From: an uncultured Rhodanobacter sp. | GTDB lineage: Bacteria; Pseudomonadota; Gammaproteobacteria; Xanthomonadales; Rhodanobacteraceae | NCBI GenBank assembly: GCA_937906285.1 | Contig: CALCWL010000041.1 | Span: 1 to 13,079, forward strand | Reading direction: 5' to 3' | DNA length: 13,079 nt | Shown: positions 6,912-13,079 of the stretch, one piece after another | Numbering within the stretch: position 1 is the stretch's first letter | Layout: the number at the start of each line of letters is the position of its first letter | Program-made: the position numbers and the translations under genes | The notes under the pieces: generated by a model | Told to the model about the DNA's origin: nothing | Database searches by the model: none | The model's input: only the letters and a program-made list of their open reading frames with translations

Positions 6912-7613
6912 ATGCTGTCGCGTCCGCCGATGCTGATGCCGGCCGAGGCGTATGCCCTGTGGGCATCCAGCTATCCCGCCCGCGCGCACAACCCGGTGAT
7001 GCAGGCGGAGGAGCGCGCCATGCTCGCGCTGATGCCGGACACGTTGCAGGGAGCGGCGGTGCTCGATGTCGGCTGCGGCAGCGGACGCTACATGCTGCAC
7101 GCGCTGCGCCGCGGCGCGGCGCGCGTGATCGGCGTGGACCTGTCGGCGCCGATGCTGGCGCGGGCCGGCACCGAGCTGGCCCGATGGCAGGCAGCAGCGG
7201 ACATCGACCTGGTGCAGGGCAGTCTCGACGCGCTGCCGATACCCGATGCGCGGGCGAACCTGACGCTCTGCGGCCTGGTCGTCGGTCACCTCGACGACCT
7301 GCGGCGATCGCTGGCCGAGCTGTGCCGGGTGACCCGGCCCGGCGGCACGCTGCTGTGCAGCGACGTGCATCCGATCGGGCATGCGCTGGGCTGGCTGCGC
7401 GACTTCAAGTCGGACGGCCGGCACTACGCCGTGCGGCACACCCGGCACCTGTACGGCCACTGGCACGCGGCCTGCGCCGCGCTGGGGCTGCGCATCGAAC
7501 AGGTGCTGGAACCGATGCTCGATCCGGCCGACATCCCCGCCGATGCGCGCTTCGACCGCACCGCGCTGGAGGTTCCCGTGGCGCTGGTGTTCCGGTTGCG
7601 GCGCGAGCCATGA
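6912..7613 (+). CDS. Class I SAM-dependent methyltransferase (cassette gene 3)
   Basis: The 233-residue protein is a minimal UbiE/BioC-like (Methyltransf_11) enzyme. Motif I is VLDVGCGSGRY (residues 50-60), the ribose-binding acid is in IGVDLSAPML (Asp76), and the core ends with TRPGGTLLCSDVHP. The N-terminal YALWASSYPARAHNPVM stretch is the family's usual lead-in helix. The region VRHTRHLYGHWHAACAALG toward the C terminus is histidine-rich and may line the acceptor pocket. The start at 6912 follows the amidohydrolase stop by 2 bases; the reading frame continues upstream, but that DNA belongs to the amidohydrolase. It is not similar in detail to cassette gene 1, so the two are probably not recent duplicates and may methylate different positions. 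Confidence 0.9.
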   Translation: MLSRPPMLMPAEAYALWASSYPARAHNPVMQAEERAMLALMPDTLQGAAVLDVGCGSGRYMLHALRRGAARVIGVDLSAPMLARAGTELARWQAAADIDLVQGSLDALPIPDARANLTLCGLVVGHLDDLRRSLAELCRVTRPGGTLLCSDVHPIGHALGWLRDFKSDGRHYAVRHTRHLYGHWHAACAALGLRIEQVLEPMLDPADIPADARFDRTALEVPVALVFRLRREP

Positions 7614-7638
7614 CTCCAGCAATTCGCAGGCTCCCGCC

Positions 7639-9156
7639 ATGACCCATGCCTCACCTACCTTGCTGATCAACCCGACCATCACCTCGCGGCGCAGCGCGCG
7701 CTTTCCGCTGTCGCTGCTGCACCTGGCGGCGGCGCTGGAGCGCAACGGCCGCGACAGCCGGATCATCGACGGCAACGTCGACCGCGATTTCGTCGACGAC
7801 ACCCTGCGCGCGATGGAACAGGACGCCTTCGCCGCGGTCGGCGTCAGCGTCATGGGCGGCCCGCAGCTGGCGCCGGCGATCGCCGTGTCCCGCGCGATCC
7901 GCGAGCGCCATCCGTCGGTGCCGATCATCTGGGGCGGCTATTTCCCCACGCTCAACCCCGACGCGGCGCTGGCCGCGCCCTACGTCGACTACGCGGTGCG
8001 CGGGCAGGCCGAAGAAACCCTGCCCGAACTGATTGCCGCGCTCGACGGAAACGCCGAGGCGACGCAGGCGACCATCGGCGGACTGTCGTGGAAACGCGAC
8101 GGCGCGGTCGTGCACAACCCGAACCGCCGCTTCACGCTGGCCGACAACGCCCGGGTGCTGCCTTACGACAAGCTCGGCGACCCGCGGCGCTACCTGGCGC
8201 GCACCTATCTCGGCCGCCGCACCGTGGCGCACCAGGCCTCGGTCGGCTGCCGCTTCCGCTGCACCTTCTGCGGCGTGGCCGCGATGTTCGGCGGCACCAC
8301 CGTGCTGCCGGCGGCGCAGCAGCTGGAACGTGACCTGGGCTATCTCAAGCACACGCTGGGCGCGGACTCGGTGCAGTACTTCGACAACAATTTCTTCGAT
8401 CGCGAACGGGACATGCTGCCGCTGCTCGAGGTGATGGCGAAGTTCGAGATGCCGTGGTGGTGCTTCGCCCGCGCCGACGCCCTGCTCAACCTGTCCGAAC
8501 AGGCGTGGAAGCTGGTGCGCAAGAGCCGCTTGCGAATGGCGTACATCGGCGCGGAATCGCCCAACGGGCAGATGCTCAAGGAGATCCGCAAGGGCACGCG
8601 CCCGGACCAGACCATGGCGGTGGTCGAGTTGTGCCGCCGCCACGGCGTGATTCCCGAGCTGTCCTTCATGGTCGCGCCGCCGGAGAACACCGAGGAGGAG
8701 ACCGAGCACACCTTCGAGTTCATCCGCGCGCTGAAGCGGATCAATCCGCAGTCGGAGATCGTCATCTACGTCTACACGCCGCTGCCGGAAAACAGCCGGC
8801 ACGAGCAGGACCGCGCGAGGCGGCCGGGCAAGCCGCTGCTGGACTTGCACGGCGCGCCGGTGGTGTTCCCGACGACGGCGGAGGAATGGGCGCTGCCGCG
8901 CTGGGTCGACTACACCTGCCACGCCGACGCGCCCTGGCTCGACGACAGGCTGCGCCGGCGCATCCGCGATTTCGTCACCGTGCTGCGCTGCCGCTTCCCC
9001 ACCGTGCAGGATCTGCGCTCGCCGCCCTGGGCCAAGCGCAGCCTGAGCGCGATGGCGCGCTGGCGTTATCGCTACGGCAGGTACGACCGGCCGTGGGAAC
9101 TGGAGCTGGCCAACCGGCTGGTACGCCTGCGCATGCCGCAGGTCTCGGGCCTCTAG
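7639..9156 (+). CDS. B12-binding-type radical SAM enzyme (cassette gene 4)
   Basis: The 505-residue protein has the two-domain layout of class B radical SAM enzymes. An N-terminal cobalamin-binding-like Rossmann domain (about 6-140) shows VGVSVMGGPQLAPAI, IIWGGYFPTLNPD and RGQAEETLPEL. The radical SAM barrel follows, with the 4Fe-4S motif C204-x3-C208-x2-C211 in GCRFRCTFCG. Further barrel features are YFDNNFF, YIGAESPNGQMLKEIRKG and FMVAPPENTEEE. The B12 domain lacks the DxHxxG axial-histidine motif, as in many radical SAM members. The C-terminal 100 residues are basic and tryptophan-rich. Family members methylate unactivated carbons or phosphorus, or do ring rearrangements; the reaction here is unknown. 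The start at 7639 is 25 bases after the preceding stop; the frame is open upstream from 7381 inside the methyltransferase gene, but homologous sequence begins at THASPTLLINP. Confidence 0.92.
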   Translation: MTHASPTLLINPTITSRRSARFPLSLLHLAAALERNGRDSRIIDGNVDRDFVDDTLRAMEQDAFAAVGVSVMGGPQLAPAIAVSRAIRERHPSVPIIWGGYFPTLNPDAALAAPYVDYAVRGQAEETLPELIAALDGNAEATQATIGGLSWKRDGAVVHNPNRRFTLADNARVLPYDKLGDPRRYLARTYLGRRTVAHQASVGCRFRCTFCGVAAMFGGTTVLPAAQQLERDLGYLKHTLGADSVQYFDNNFFDRERDMLPLLEVMAKFEMPWWCFARADALLNLSEQAWKLVRKSRLRMAYIGAESPNGQMLKEIRKGTRPDQTMAVVELCRRHGVIPELSFMVAPPENTEEETEHTFEFIRALKRINPQSEIVIYVYTPLPENSRHEQDRARRPGKPLLDLHGAPVVFPTTAEEWALPRWVDYTCHADAPWLDDRLRRRIRDFVTVLRCRFPTVQDLRSPPWAKRSLSAMARWRYRYGRYDRPWELELANRLVRLRMPQVSGL

Positions 9157-9160
9157 CCGG

Positions 9161-10300
9161 GTGCGCGCCGTGCACGCCGCCCAGCTCAATTTCCTGCCCG
9201 CGCCGGCGGGACTCGCGCCGGCCGAGGTGCTGGAACGGTGGCACTCGCTGGCGGACATCGCCGAGGCGGCCGCCAGCGCCGGCACCCGCGTGTCGGTGAT
9301 CCAGGCGGCGGCGCGCGAGGCGCGGATCACGCGTGGCGGCATCGACTACCACTTCGTCGACATCCGCGGGCTGGAAACGGCAGCGAACCGGGGCCGCCGT
9401 TTCGCCAGCCTGCTCGGCGACATCCACGCCGACGTGCTGCACGGACACAGCCTGGGTTTTGCCGAAGACGCTTTCGCGATCGCGCAATGCCTGCCGCGGC
9501 TGCCGATCATCCTGCAGGATCACGCCGATCGGGCGCCGCGCTGGTGGCGTCGCCGGCGCTGGCGGCGCTGGTATGCCGCCACCGCGGGGGTCGCCTTCAC
9601 TGCGCGCGAGCAGGCGCAGGCGTTCGCCGGTGCCGGCCTGTTCGGCGCGCGCACGCGTGTGTTCGCGATCCCGGAATCCAGCAGCCGCTTCACGCCGGGC
9701 GATCGTGCCGCGGCCCGCACCGCCACCGGCCTGCACGGCGAGCCCGGCGTGCTGTGGGTCGGCCACTTGAACGCCAACAAGGATCCGCTGAGCGTGCTCG
9801 AGGGCGTGGCGCAAGCGGCGATGCGGTTGCCCGGCCTGCAACTGTGGTGCGTGTTCGGCGATGCGCCGCTGCTTGGCGACGTGCGCCAGCGCATCGATGG
9901 CGATCCGCGACTTGCCGGCCGCGTGCATCTGCTGGGCAAGGTGACGCATGCGAAGGTCGAGCAGCTGATGCGCGCGGCCGACGTGTTCGTCTCGGGCAGC
10001 CATGCCGAGGGCAGCGGCTACGCCCTGCTGGAGGCGCTGGCCTGCGGCGTCGTGCCGGCAGTCACCGACATCCCGTCGTTCCGCGCGCTGACCGATGGCG
10101 GCCGCATCGGCAAGCTGTGGCCTTGCGGCGACGCCGCGGCGCTCGCCGCGGCTTTGCTCGCGGTGGTCGGGTCAGGCCGGATGCCGCCGGCACGGGTGCG
10201 CGCGCACTTCGACGCCGCGCTGTCGTTCGCCGCCGTGGGCCGGCAGTGGGCCGAGGCGTACGCGCAGGTGCGCGAGGACCGGCGCCGGGGCGCGTCGTGA
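9161..10300 (+). CDS. Family 4 (GT-B fold) glycosyltransferase (cassette gene 5)
   Basis: The 379-residue retaining glycosyltransferase starts at GTG 9161, 4 bases after the radical SAM stop; a second in-frame GTG at 9170 is an alternative. The C-terminal nucleotide-sugar domain is clear: WVGHLNANKDPL (199-210) is the GT4 beta-strand/loop with its lysine, KVTHAKVEQLMRAADVFVSGS precedes the EX7E motif (Glu283 and Glu291 in AEGSGYALLEAL), and ACGVVPAVTDIPSFR follows. The N-terminal acceptor domain contains DVLHGHSLGF and a very basic helix near residues 127-138 (RAPRWWRRRRWRRW), which could bind membrane phospholipid or a lipid-linked acceptor. It overlaps the next glycosyltransferase by GTGA. 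The sugar and acceptor are unknown. Confidence 0.9.
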   Translation: MRAVHAAQLNFLPAPAGLAPAEVLERWHSLADIAEAAASAGTRVSVIQAAAREARITRGGIDYHFVDIRGLETAANRGRRFASLLGDIHADVLHGHSLGFAEDAFAIAQCLPRLPIILQDHADRAPRWWRRRRWRRWYAATAGVAFTAREQAQAFAGAGLFGARTRVFAIPESSSRFTPGDRAAARTATGLHGEPGVLWVGHLNANKDPLSVLEGVAQAAMRLPGLQLWCVFGDAPLLGDVRQRIDGDPRLAGRVHLLGKVTHAKVEQLMRAADVFVSGSHAEGSGYALLEALACGVVPAVTDIPSFRALTDGGRIGKLWPCGDAAALAAALLAVVGSGRMPPARVRAHFDAALSFAAVGRQWAEAYAQVREDRRRGAS

Positions 10301-11436
10301 AACTTGCGCTGGTGGTGCCGGGCGGGGTGGATCGCAGCGGCGAGTTCCGCGTGATCCCCGCCTTGCTGGCGCTGATCGAACGACTGGCACGGACGCATGA
10401 GGTGCATGTCTTCGCGCTGCAGCAGGAAGCGGCCGCAGCCCGCTGGGAACTCGCCGGCGCGAGCATCCACAACATCGGCACCGGCCGGACCCGGTGGCGT
10501 GCGATCGCGGCGATCCGCGCCGAGCATCGCCGCGCACCGTTCGACCTGGTCCACGCGATCTTCTCCGGCCCGTGCAGCCTGGTCGCGGTGGCCGCGGCCA
10601 GGCTGCTGCGGTTGCCCAGCCTGGTGCATGTCGCCGGCGGCGAGCTGGTCGCGCTGCACGCGATCGGCTACGGCGGCCGCCGAACGTGGAAGGGCAGGCT
10701 GCGCGAGGGGTGCGTGTTGCGCGCCGCCGATGTCGTCACCGCGGCCAGCGCGCCGATCATCGACGCGCTCCGAATGCTCGGCATCGAGGCGCAACGCGTG
10801 CCGCTCGGCGTCGACCTGCAGACCTGGCCGCCGCTGGCGCCGCGCGCCCGCCATGCGGGCCCGGCGCGGCTGATCCATGTGGCCAGCCTCAACCGGGTCA
10901 AGGACCAGCCGACCCTGCTGCGCGCCCTGGCCATGCTGCACGAGGGCGGATTGGCCTTCCGCATGACCATCGTCGGCGTGGACACCTTGCACGGCGAGAT
11001 GCAGCAGCTGGCGCGCGAGCTCGGGCTGCAACACTGCGTGGATTTTCCCGGCTTCAAGACGCAGCGCGAGCTGCGCCCGTTGATGGAAGCGGCCGACGTG
11101 CTGGTGATGTCCTCGCAGCATGAAGCCGGCCCGCTGGTGTTGCTGGAGGCCGCGGTGGCCGGCGTGCCGGCGGTGGGCACGGCGGTCGGACACTTCGTGG
11201 AGTGGTCGCCCGCGGCGGCAGGCAGCGTGCGTGTCGGTGACGCGGGCGCGCTGGCCGATGCCATCCGCCAGCTGCTCGCCGACGAACCGCGGCGCCAGCG
11301 CATGGCCCGGGCCGCGCAGCTGCGGGCGCTGGCGGAGGACGCCGACTGCAGCGTGCGCCTGTTCGAGGCGCTGTACCGGCGCGTCCGCGCAGGCGGATCA
11401 GGCGAATTTGCGCGCGAGGTAGAGGCGAAACCTTGA
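10297..11436 (+). CDS. Family 4 (GT-B fold) glycosyltransferase (cassette gene 6)
   Basis: The 379-residue retaining glycosyltransferase begins at a GTG that overlaps the preceding stop (GTGA). The start of the protein, KLALVVPGGVDRSGEFRVIP, is a typical GT4 N-terminal strand and glycine loop. The acceptor domain contains DLVHAIFSGPCSL and a LVHVAGGEL strand. The donor domain has VPLGVDLQTW (168-177), IHVASLNRVKDQPTLL (193-208, with the conserved Arg/Lys pair) and EX7E in QHEAGPLVLLEAAVAGVP (Glu276, Glu284). It has the same length as the preceding GT4, but motif-level sequence differs, so this is an old divergence, if a duplication at all, and different specificities are likely. Its last 39 bases overlap the end of a gene on the opposite strand. 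No further plus-strand gene follows. Confidence 0.92.
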   Translation: MKLALVVPGGVDRSGEFRVIPALLALIERLARTHEVHVFALQQEAAAARWELAGASIHNIGTGRTRWRAIAAIRAEHRRAPFDLVHAIFSGPCSLVAVAAARLLRLPSLVHVAGGELVALHAIGYGGRRTWKGRLREGCVLRAADVVTAASAPIIDALRMLGIEAQRVPLGVDLQTWPPLAPRARHAGPARLIHVASLNRVKDQPTLLRALAMLHEGGLAFRMTIVGVDTLHGEMQQLARELGLQHCVDFPGFKTQRELRPLMEAADVLVMSSQHEAGPLVLLEAAVAGVPAVGTAVGHFVEWSPAAAGSVRVGDAGALADAIRQLLADEPRRQRMARAAQLRALAEDADCSVRLFEALYRRVRAGGSGEFAREVEAKP

Positions 11437-12357
11437 AGGCTCGCGCCGACCGCGAAGCTTCGCGACGAGCGGGCGCAGCGCCCAGCGCGGGCCGTACCAC
11501 GGGCGATGCACCTCCCACCGGATCGACAGCGCATCCGCCAGGCGGCGCAGCCGCTCGTCGGTGAGGTAGCCCAGGCTGGCGATCGCATCCGCCGCGATGC
11601 CGTGGCGGCGCAGGAACATCTCTCGACGCTCGGCGAGCATCTGCCGGCCGCTTTCGTCGCGGGCGTACCACGGCGTGTCGGCGATGATCACCGTGCCGCC
11701 GGTTTTCACGCAGCGCAGTGCTTCGCGCAGGCAGGCATCGCCGTCTTCGGCGTAATGGAACGAGGCGTTGAACACGGCGGTGTCGAACTGCCCGTCGGCG
11801 AACGGCAGGCGGCCCATCTCGGCCTGGAAACGCGGGAACAGGCTGGGCAGCCGTGCCCGGTAGTGCCGGGCCGCACCGAGTCCGTCGCGGTCGTGGGTGA
11901 GCAGGTCGACGGCCACCGGCCGGCAACCGGCCAGGGCCAGGCGATAGCTCATCCAGCCGTTGCCGGCGCCGAGGTCGAGTACGCGGCGGCCGTCCAGCAG
12001 ATGCCGCACGATGTAGTCGTAGCTGCGCGCGCGCATCCGCCATTGGCCGCGATCCGTTCCGCCGGTGTCGCGGTAGGGCAGGGCGAGGTAGAACGCCTCG
12101 CTGTCGCTGCCGCGGCCTTCCGCCATCCTGATCCGCTCGTACTCCGCGATGAAGCGGGCCAGGCGCGCGGCCGATTCCGGCGGCAGCGCATGGACGATGC
12201 CGTTCTCGACGGCGATGACGAAGCCGCAGGCCGGGCAATCCAGCCTGTCGATCGAGGCCCGGCAGCGGGGGCAGCGCAGGTGCAGGCCGGCCAGCGCCTC
12301 GGTGTCCGCGCCATGGCGGGCGGAGCAGGTGTCCATCGCCGGTGGCGTTTGCGGCAT
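11398..12357 (-). CDS. Zinc-ribbon class I SAM-dependent methyltransferase
   Basis: The 319-residue, two-part protein begins with a short zinc-ribbon-like module (CPRC at residues 29-32, CPAC at 41-44) resembling Trm112-type leaders, which are followed in related proteins by an ENGIVHALP-like turn (51-59, seen here). A linker helix precedes a Rossmann methyltransferase with motif I RVLDLGAGNGWMS (125-137), AVDLL (149-153, Asp151), GRLPFADGQFDTAVFNASFHY (split as GRLPFADGQFD and TAVFNASFHY, 182-202) and ALRCVKTGGTVIIADTPWY. The C-terminal HRPWYGPRW stretch is aromatic and basic. The substrate is unknown; similar zinc-ribbon methyltransferases occur in polysaccharide and natural-product loci. 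The start at 12357 is 9 bases after the upstream gene's stop, without a clear ribosome site; the Met at residue 8 is an alternative. Its end overlaps the last plus-strand gene by 39 bases. Confidence 0.9.
   Translation of the reverse strand: MPQTPPAMDTCSARHGADTEALAGLHLRCPRCRASIDRLDCPACGFVIAVENGIVHALPPESAARLARFIAEYERIRMAEGRGSDSEAFYLALPYRDTGGTDRGQWRMRARSYDYIVRHLLDGRRVLDLGAGNGWMSYRLALAGCRPVAVDLLTHDRDGLGAARHYRARLPSLFPRFQAEMGRLPFADGQFDTAVFNASFHYAEDGDACLREALRCVKTGGTVIIADTPWYARDESGRQMLAERREMFLRRHGIAADAIASLGYLTDERLRRLADALSIRWEVHRPWYGPRWALRPLVAKLRGRREPSRFRLYLARKFA
11451..11483. repeat. Two palindromes at the convergent gene ends
   Basis: CGCGAAGCTTCGCG (11451-11464) is a perfect 14-base palindrome and GGGCGCAGCGCCC (11471-11483) a 13-base one with a single central base. 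They lie 15 and 35 bases after the stop of the last plus-strand gene, inside the end of the minus-strand methyltransferase. Each can fold into a 5-bp hairpin. They could help terminate plus-strand transcription, but there is no T-run and both encode protein on the minus strand, so chance is possible. Confidence 0.3.
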
Positions 12358-12366
12358 GGCTGGCAG

Positions 12367-13079
12367 CTACGGTGCGCGGGCCGCTGAAGCCAGTGCCGCG
12401 CGCACCGCGAACAGGGTGTCCATCCGCGGCACCGGATGAGTGAGCCAGGTGAGGATGCGGCGCCGCTGCGACAGGCCGGCCCACGCCGGTCCCTGCTGCA
12501 GCCAGAGCTGCGTGCGCACCATGTCGGCCCGCTCCCGGCTGGCTTCCGGCGTGGGTCTGATCCGCTGGCCGAGGCAGCGCGCGAGTTCGCCGAAACTGCG
12601 CGACCACTCCAGGCCGTGAAGCGCATGCAGCCACAGCTCGGAGGACGACACGCGGGTCAGCGTCTGGCGGCGCGAGACCATCCGCAGCAACGCAGGGCAG
12701 TCGGCGGCGAGCCGCGCGAACACGTCCGGCGGAACCACCTCGCCGTAGTAGCGCGCAGCCAGCAGCAGCGGTGGCAGCGCATACCAGGGCGCGTCGGCGT
12801 GCCCGTCCCGCAGCACGTCCCAGTCGCGCGCGGACAGGCGCGCCGCCAGCCGCGCGATGTCGTGCAGATGGAGCAGGCGCAGGCTGCGGTTGCACAGGTT
12901 GCCCGCGGCGTGCAGCAGCAGGTGGTTCATCAGCGCGCCGGCTGAGGGATAGGGGTTCAGGCCGGGCTGCGGTTGCGGCGGGCGGATGCGCGCGGTGATG
13001 TCGACCGCGCTGACCGGCAGCCGTTCCTGGATGCGCGTGTGCAGCTCGATGTTGACCGGCGTGTCGCGGTGCTCGCCCA
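12367..13079 (-). CDS. Nucleotidyltransferase-family protein (NTP_transf_5-like), C-terminal part; 5' end outside window
   Basis: On the minus strand the frame is open from the window edge to TAG at 12369-12367, giving 236 residues of the C-terminal part. The frame runs well upstream of the ATG at 12930: the extra residues read HRDTPVNIELHTRIQERLPV and then GLNPYPSAGALMNHLLLHAAGN, continuous with the conserved LCNRSLRLLHLHDIARLA. This layout (an IELH strand that may carry the last catalytic carboxylate, then an H-rich helix and LHDIA) is characteristic of the uncharacterised nucleotidyltransferase family PF14907. The catalytic GS..D.D part would lie beyond base 13079 and is not seen. In other genomes such proteins occur in exopolysaccharide, PqqD and lasso-peptide neighbourhoods. 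It is the upstream partner of the zinc-ribbon methyltransferase. Confidence 0.82.
   Translation of the reverse strand, partial: GEHRDTPVNIELHTRIQERLPVSAVDITARIRPPQPQPGLNPYPSAGALMNHLLLHAAGNLCNRSLRLLHLHDIARLAARLSARDWDVLRDGHADAPWYALPPLLLAARYYGEVVPPDVFARLAADCPALLRMVSRRQTLTRVSSSELWLHALHGLEWSRSFGELARCLGQRIRPTPEASRERADMVRTQLWLQQGPAWAGLSQRRRILTWLTHPVPRMDTLFAVRAALASAARAP

Noticed and set aside
7381..7638. Longer N terminus for the radical SAM protein, starting inside the preceding methyltransferase.
   Set aside because: The added residues are a shadow of the methyltransferase; the B12-type domain begins right after the ATG at 7639.
11054..12895. 613-codon open frame on the minus strand spanning the methyltransferase and nucleotidyltransferase ends.
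   Set aside because: Composition is Arg/Pro/Ala-dominated with no motif, and two recognisable genes occupy another frame of the same strand; it is a frame shadow and not a fusion gene.

Overview
The window is high-GC DNA (by eye about two thirds G+C, with G or C at most third codon positions). It is packed with co-directional, often overlapping genes and carries a surface-polysaccharide locus. The Wzx/Wzy/Wzz-type genes, the WzxE-like flippase and the composition suggest a Gram-negative proteobacterium. A high-GC gammaproteobacterium of the Xanthomonadales/Rhodanobacter-Dyella kind is my best guess, but no taxonomic marker lies in the window. There are no rRNA, tRNA, CRISPR or insertion-sequence signatures.

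Region 1 (1-4656, plus strand) is a polysaccharide export and polymerisation block. It holds the 3' part of a PLP-dependent sugar aminotransferase (DegT/FdtB type), a WzxE-like lipid-linked repeat-unit flippase, a family 2 glycosyltransferase, a multi-membrane-span protein best read as a Wzy-type polymerase, and a short Wzz-type chain-length regulator. The first four are joined by ATGA stop/start overlaps and Wzz follows 10 bases later, so this looks like one translationally coupled transcript. It would supply an amino-deoxy sugar, add a sugar to the lipid-linked unit, flip the unit, polymerise it and set chain length.

Region 2 (4657-4799) is the only sizeable non-coding gap. It contains three consecutive inverted repeats and then a strong ribosome binding site for the next gene.

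Region 3 (4800-11436, plus strand) is a compact six-gene cassette: SAM methyltransferase, amidohydrolase (metal-dependent deaminase/hydrolase type), second SAM methyltransferase, cobalamin-binding-type radical SAM enzyme, and two different family 4 glycosyltransferases. Gaps are 2-25 bases or an overlap. The gene set suggests synthesis or decoration of a methylated, glycosylated molecule, possibly a substituent of the polysaccharide. The product cannot be named from sequence, and this is the most likely place for an undescribed pathway.

Region 4 (11398-13079, minus strand) converges on region 3 with a 39-base tail-to-tail overlap. It contains a methyltransferase with an N-terminal four-cysteine zinc ribbon and, 9 bases upstream of it, the C-terminal part of an uncharacterised-type nucleotidyltransferase (NTP_transf_5-like) whose 5' end lies outside the window.
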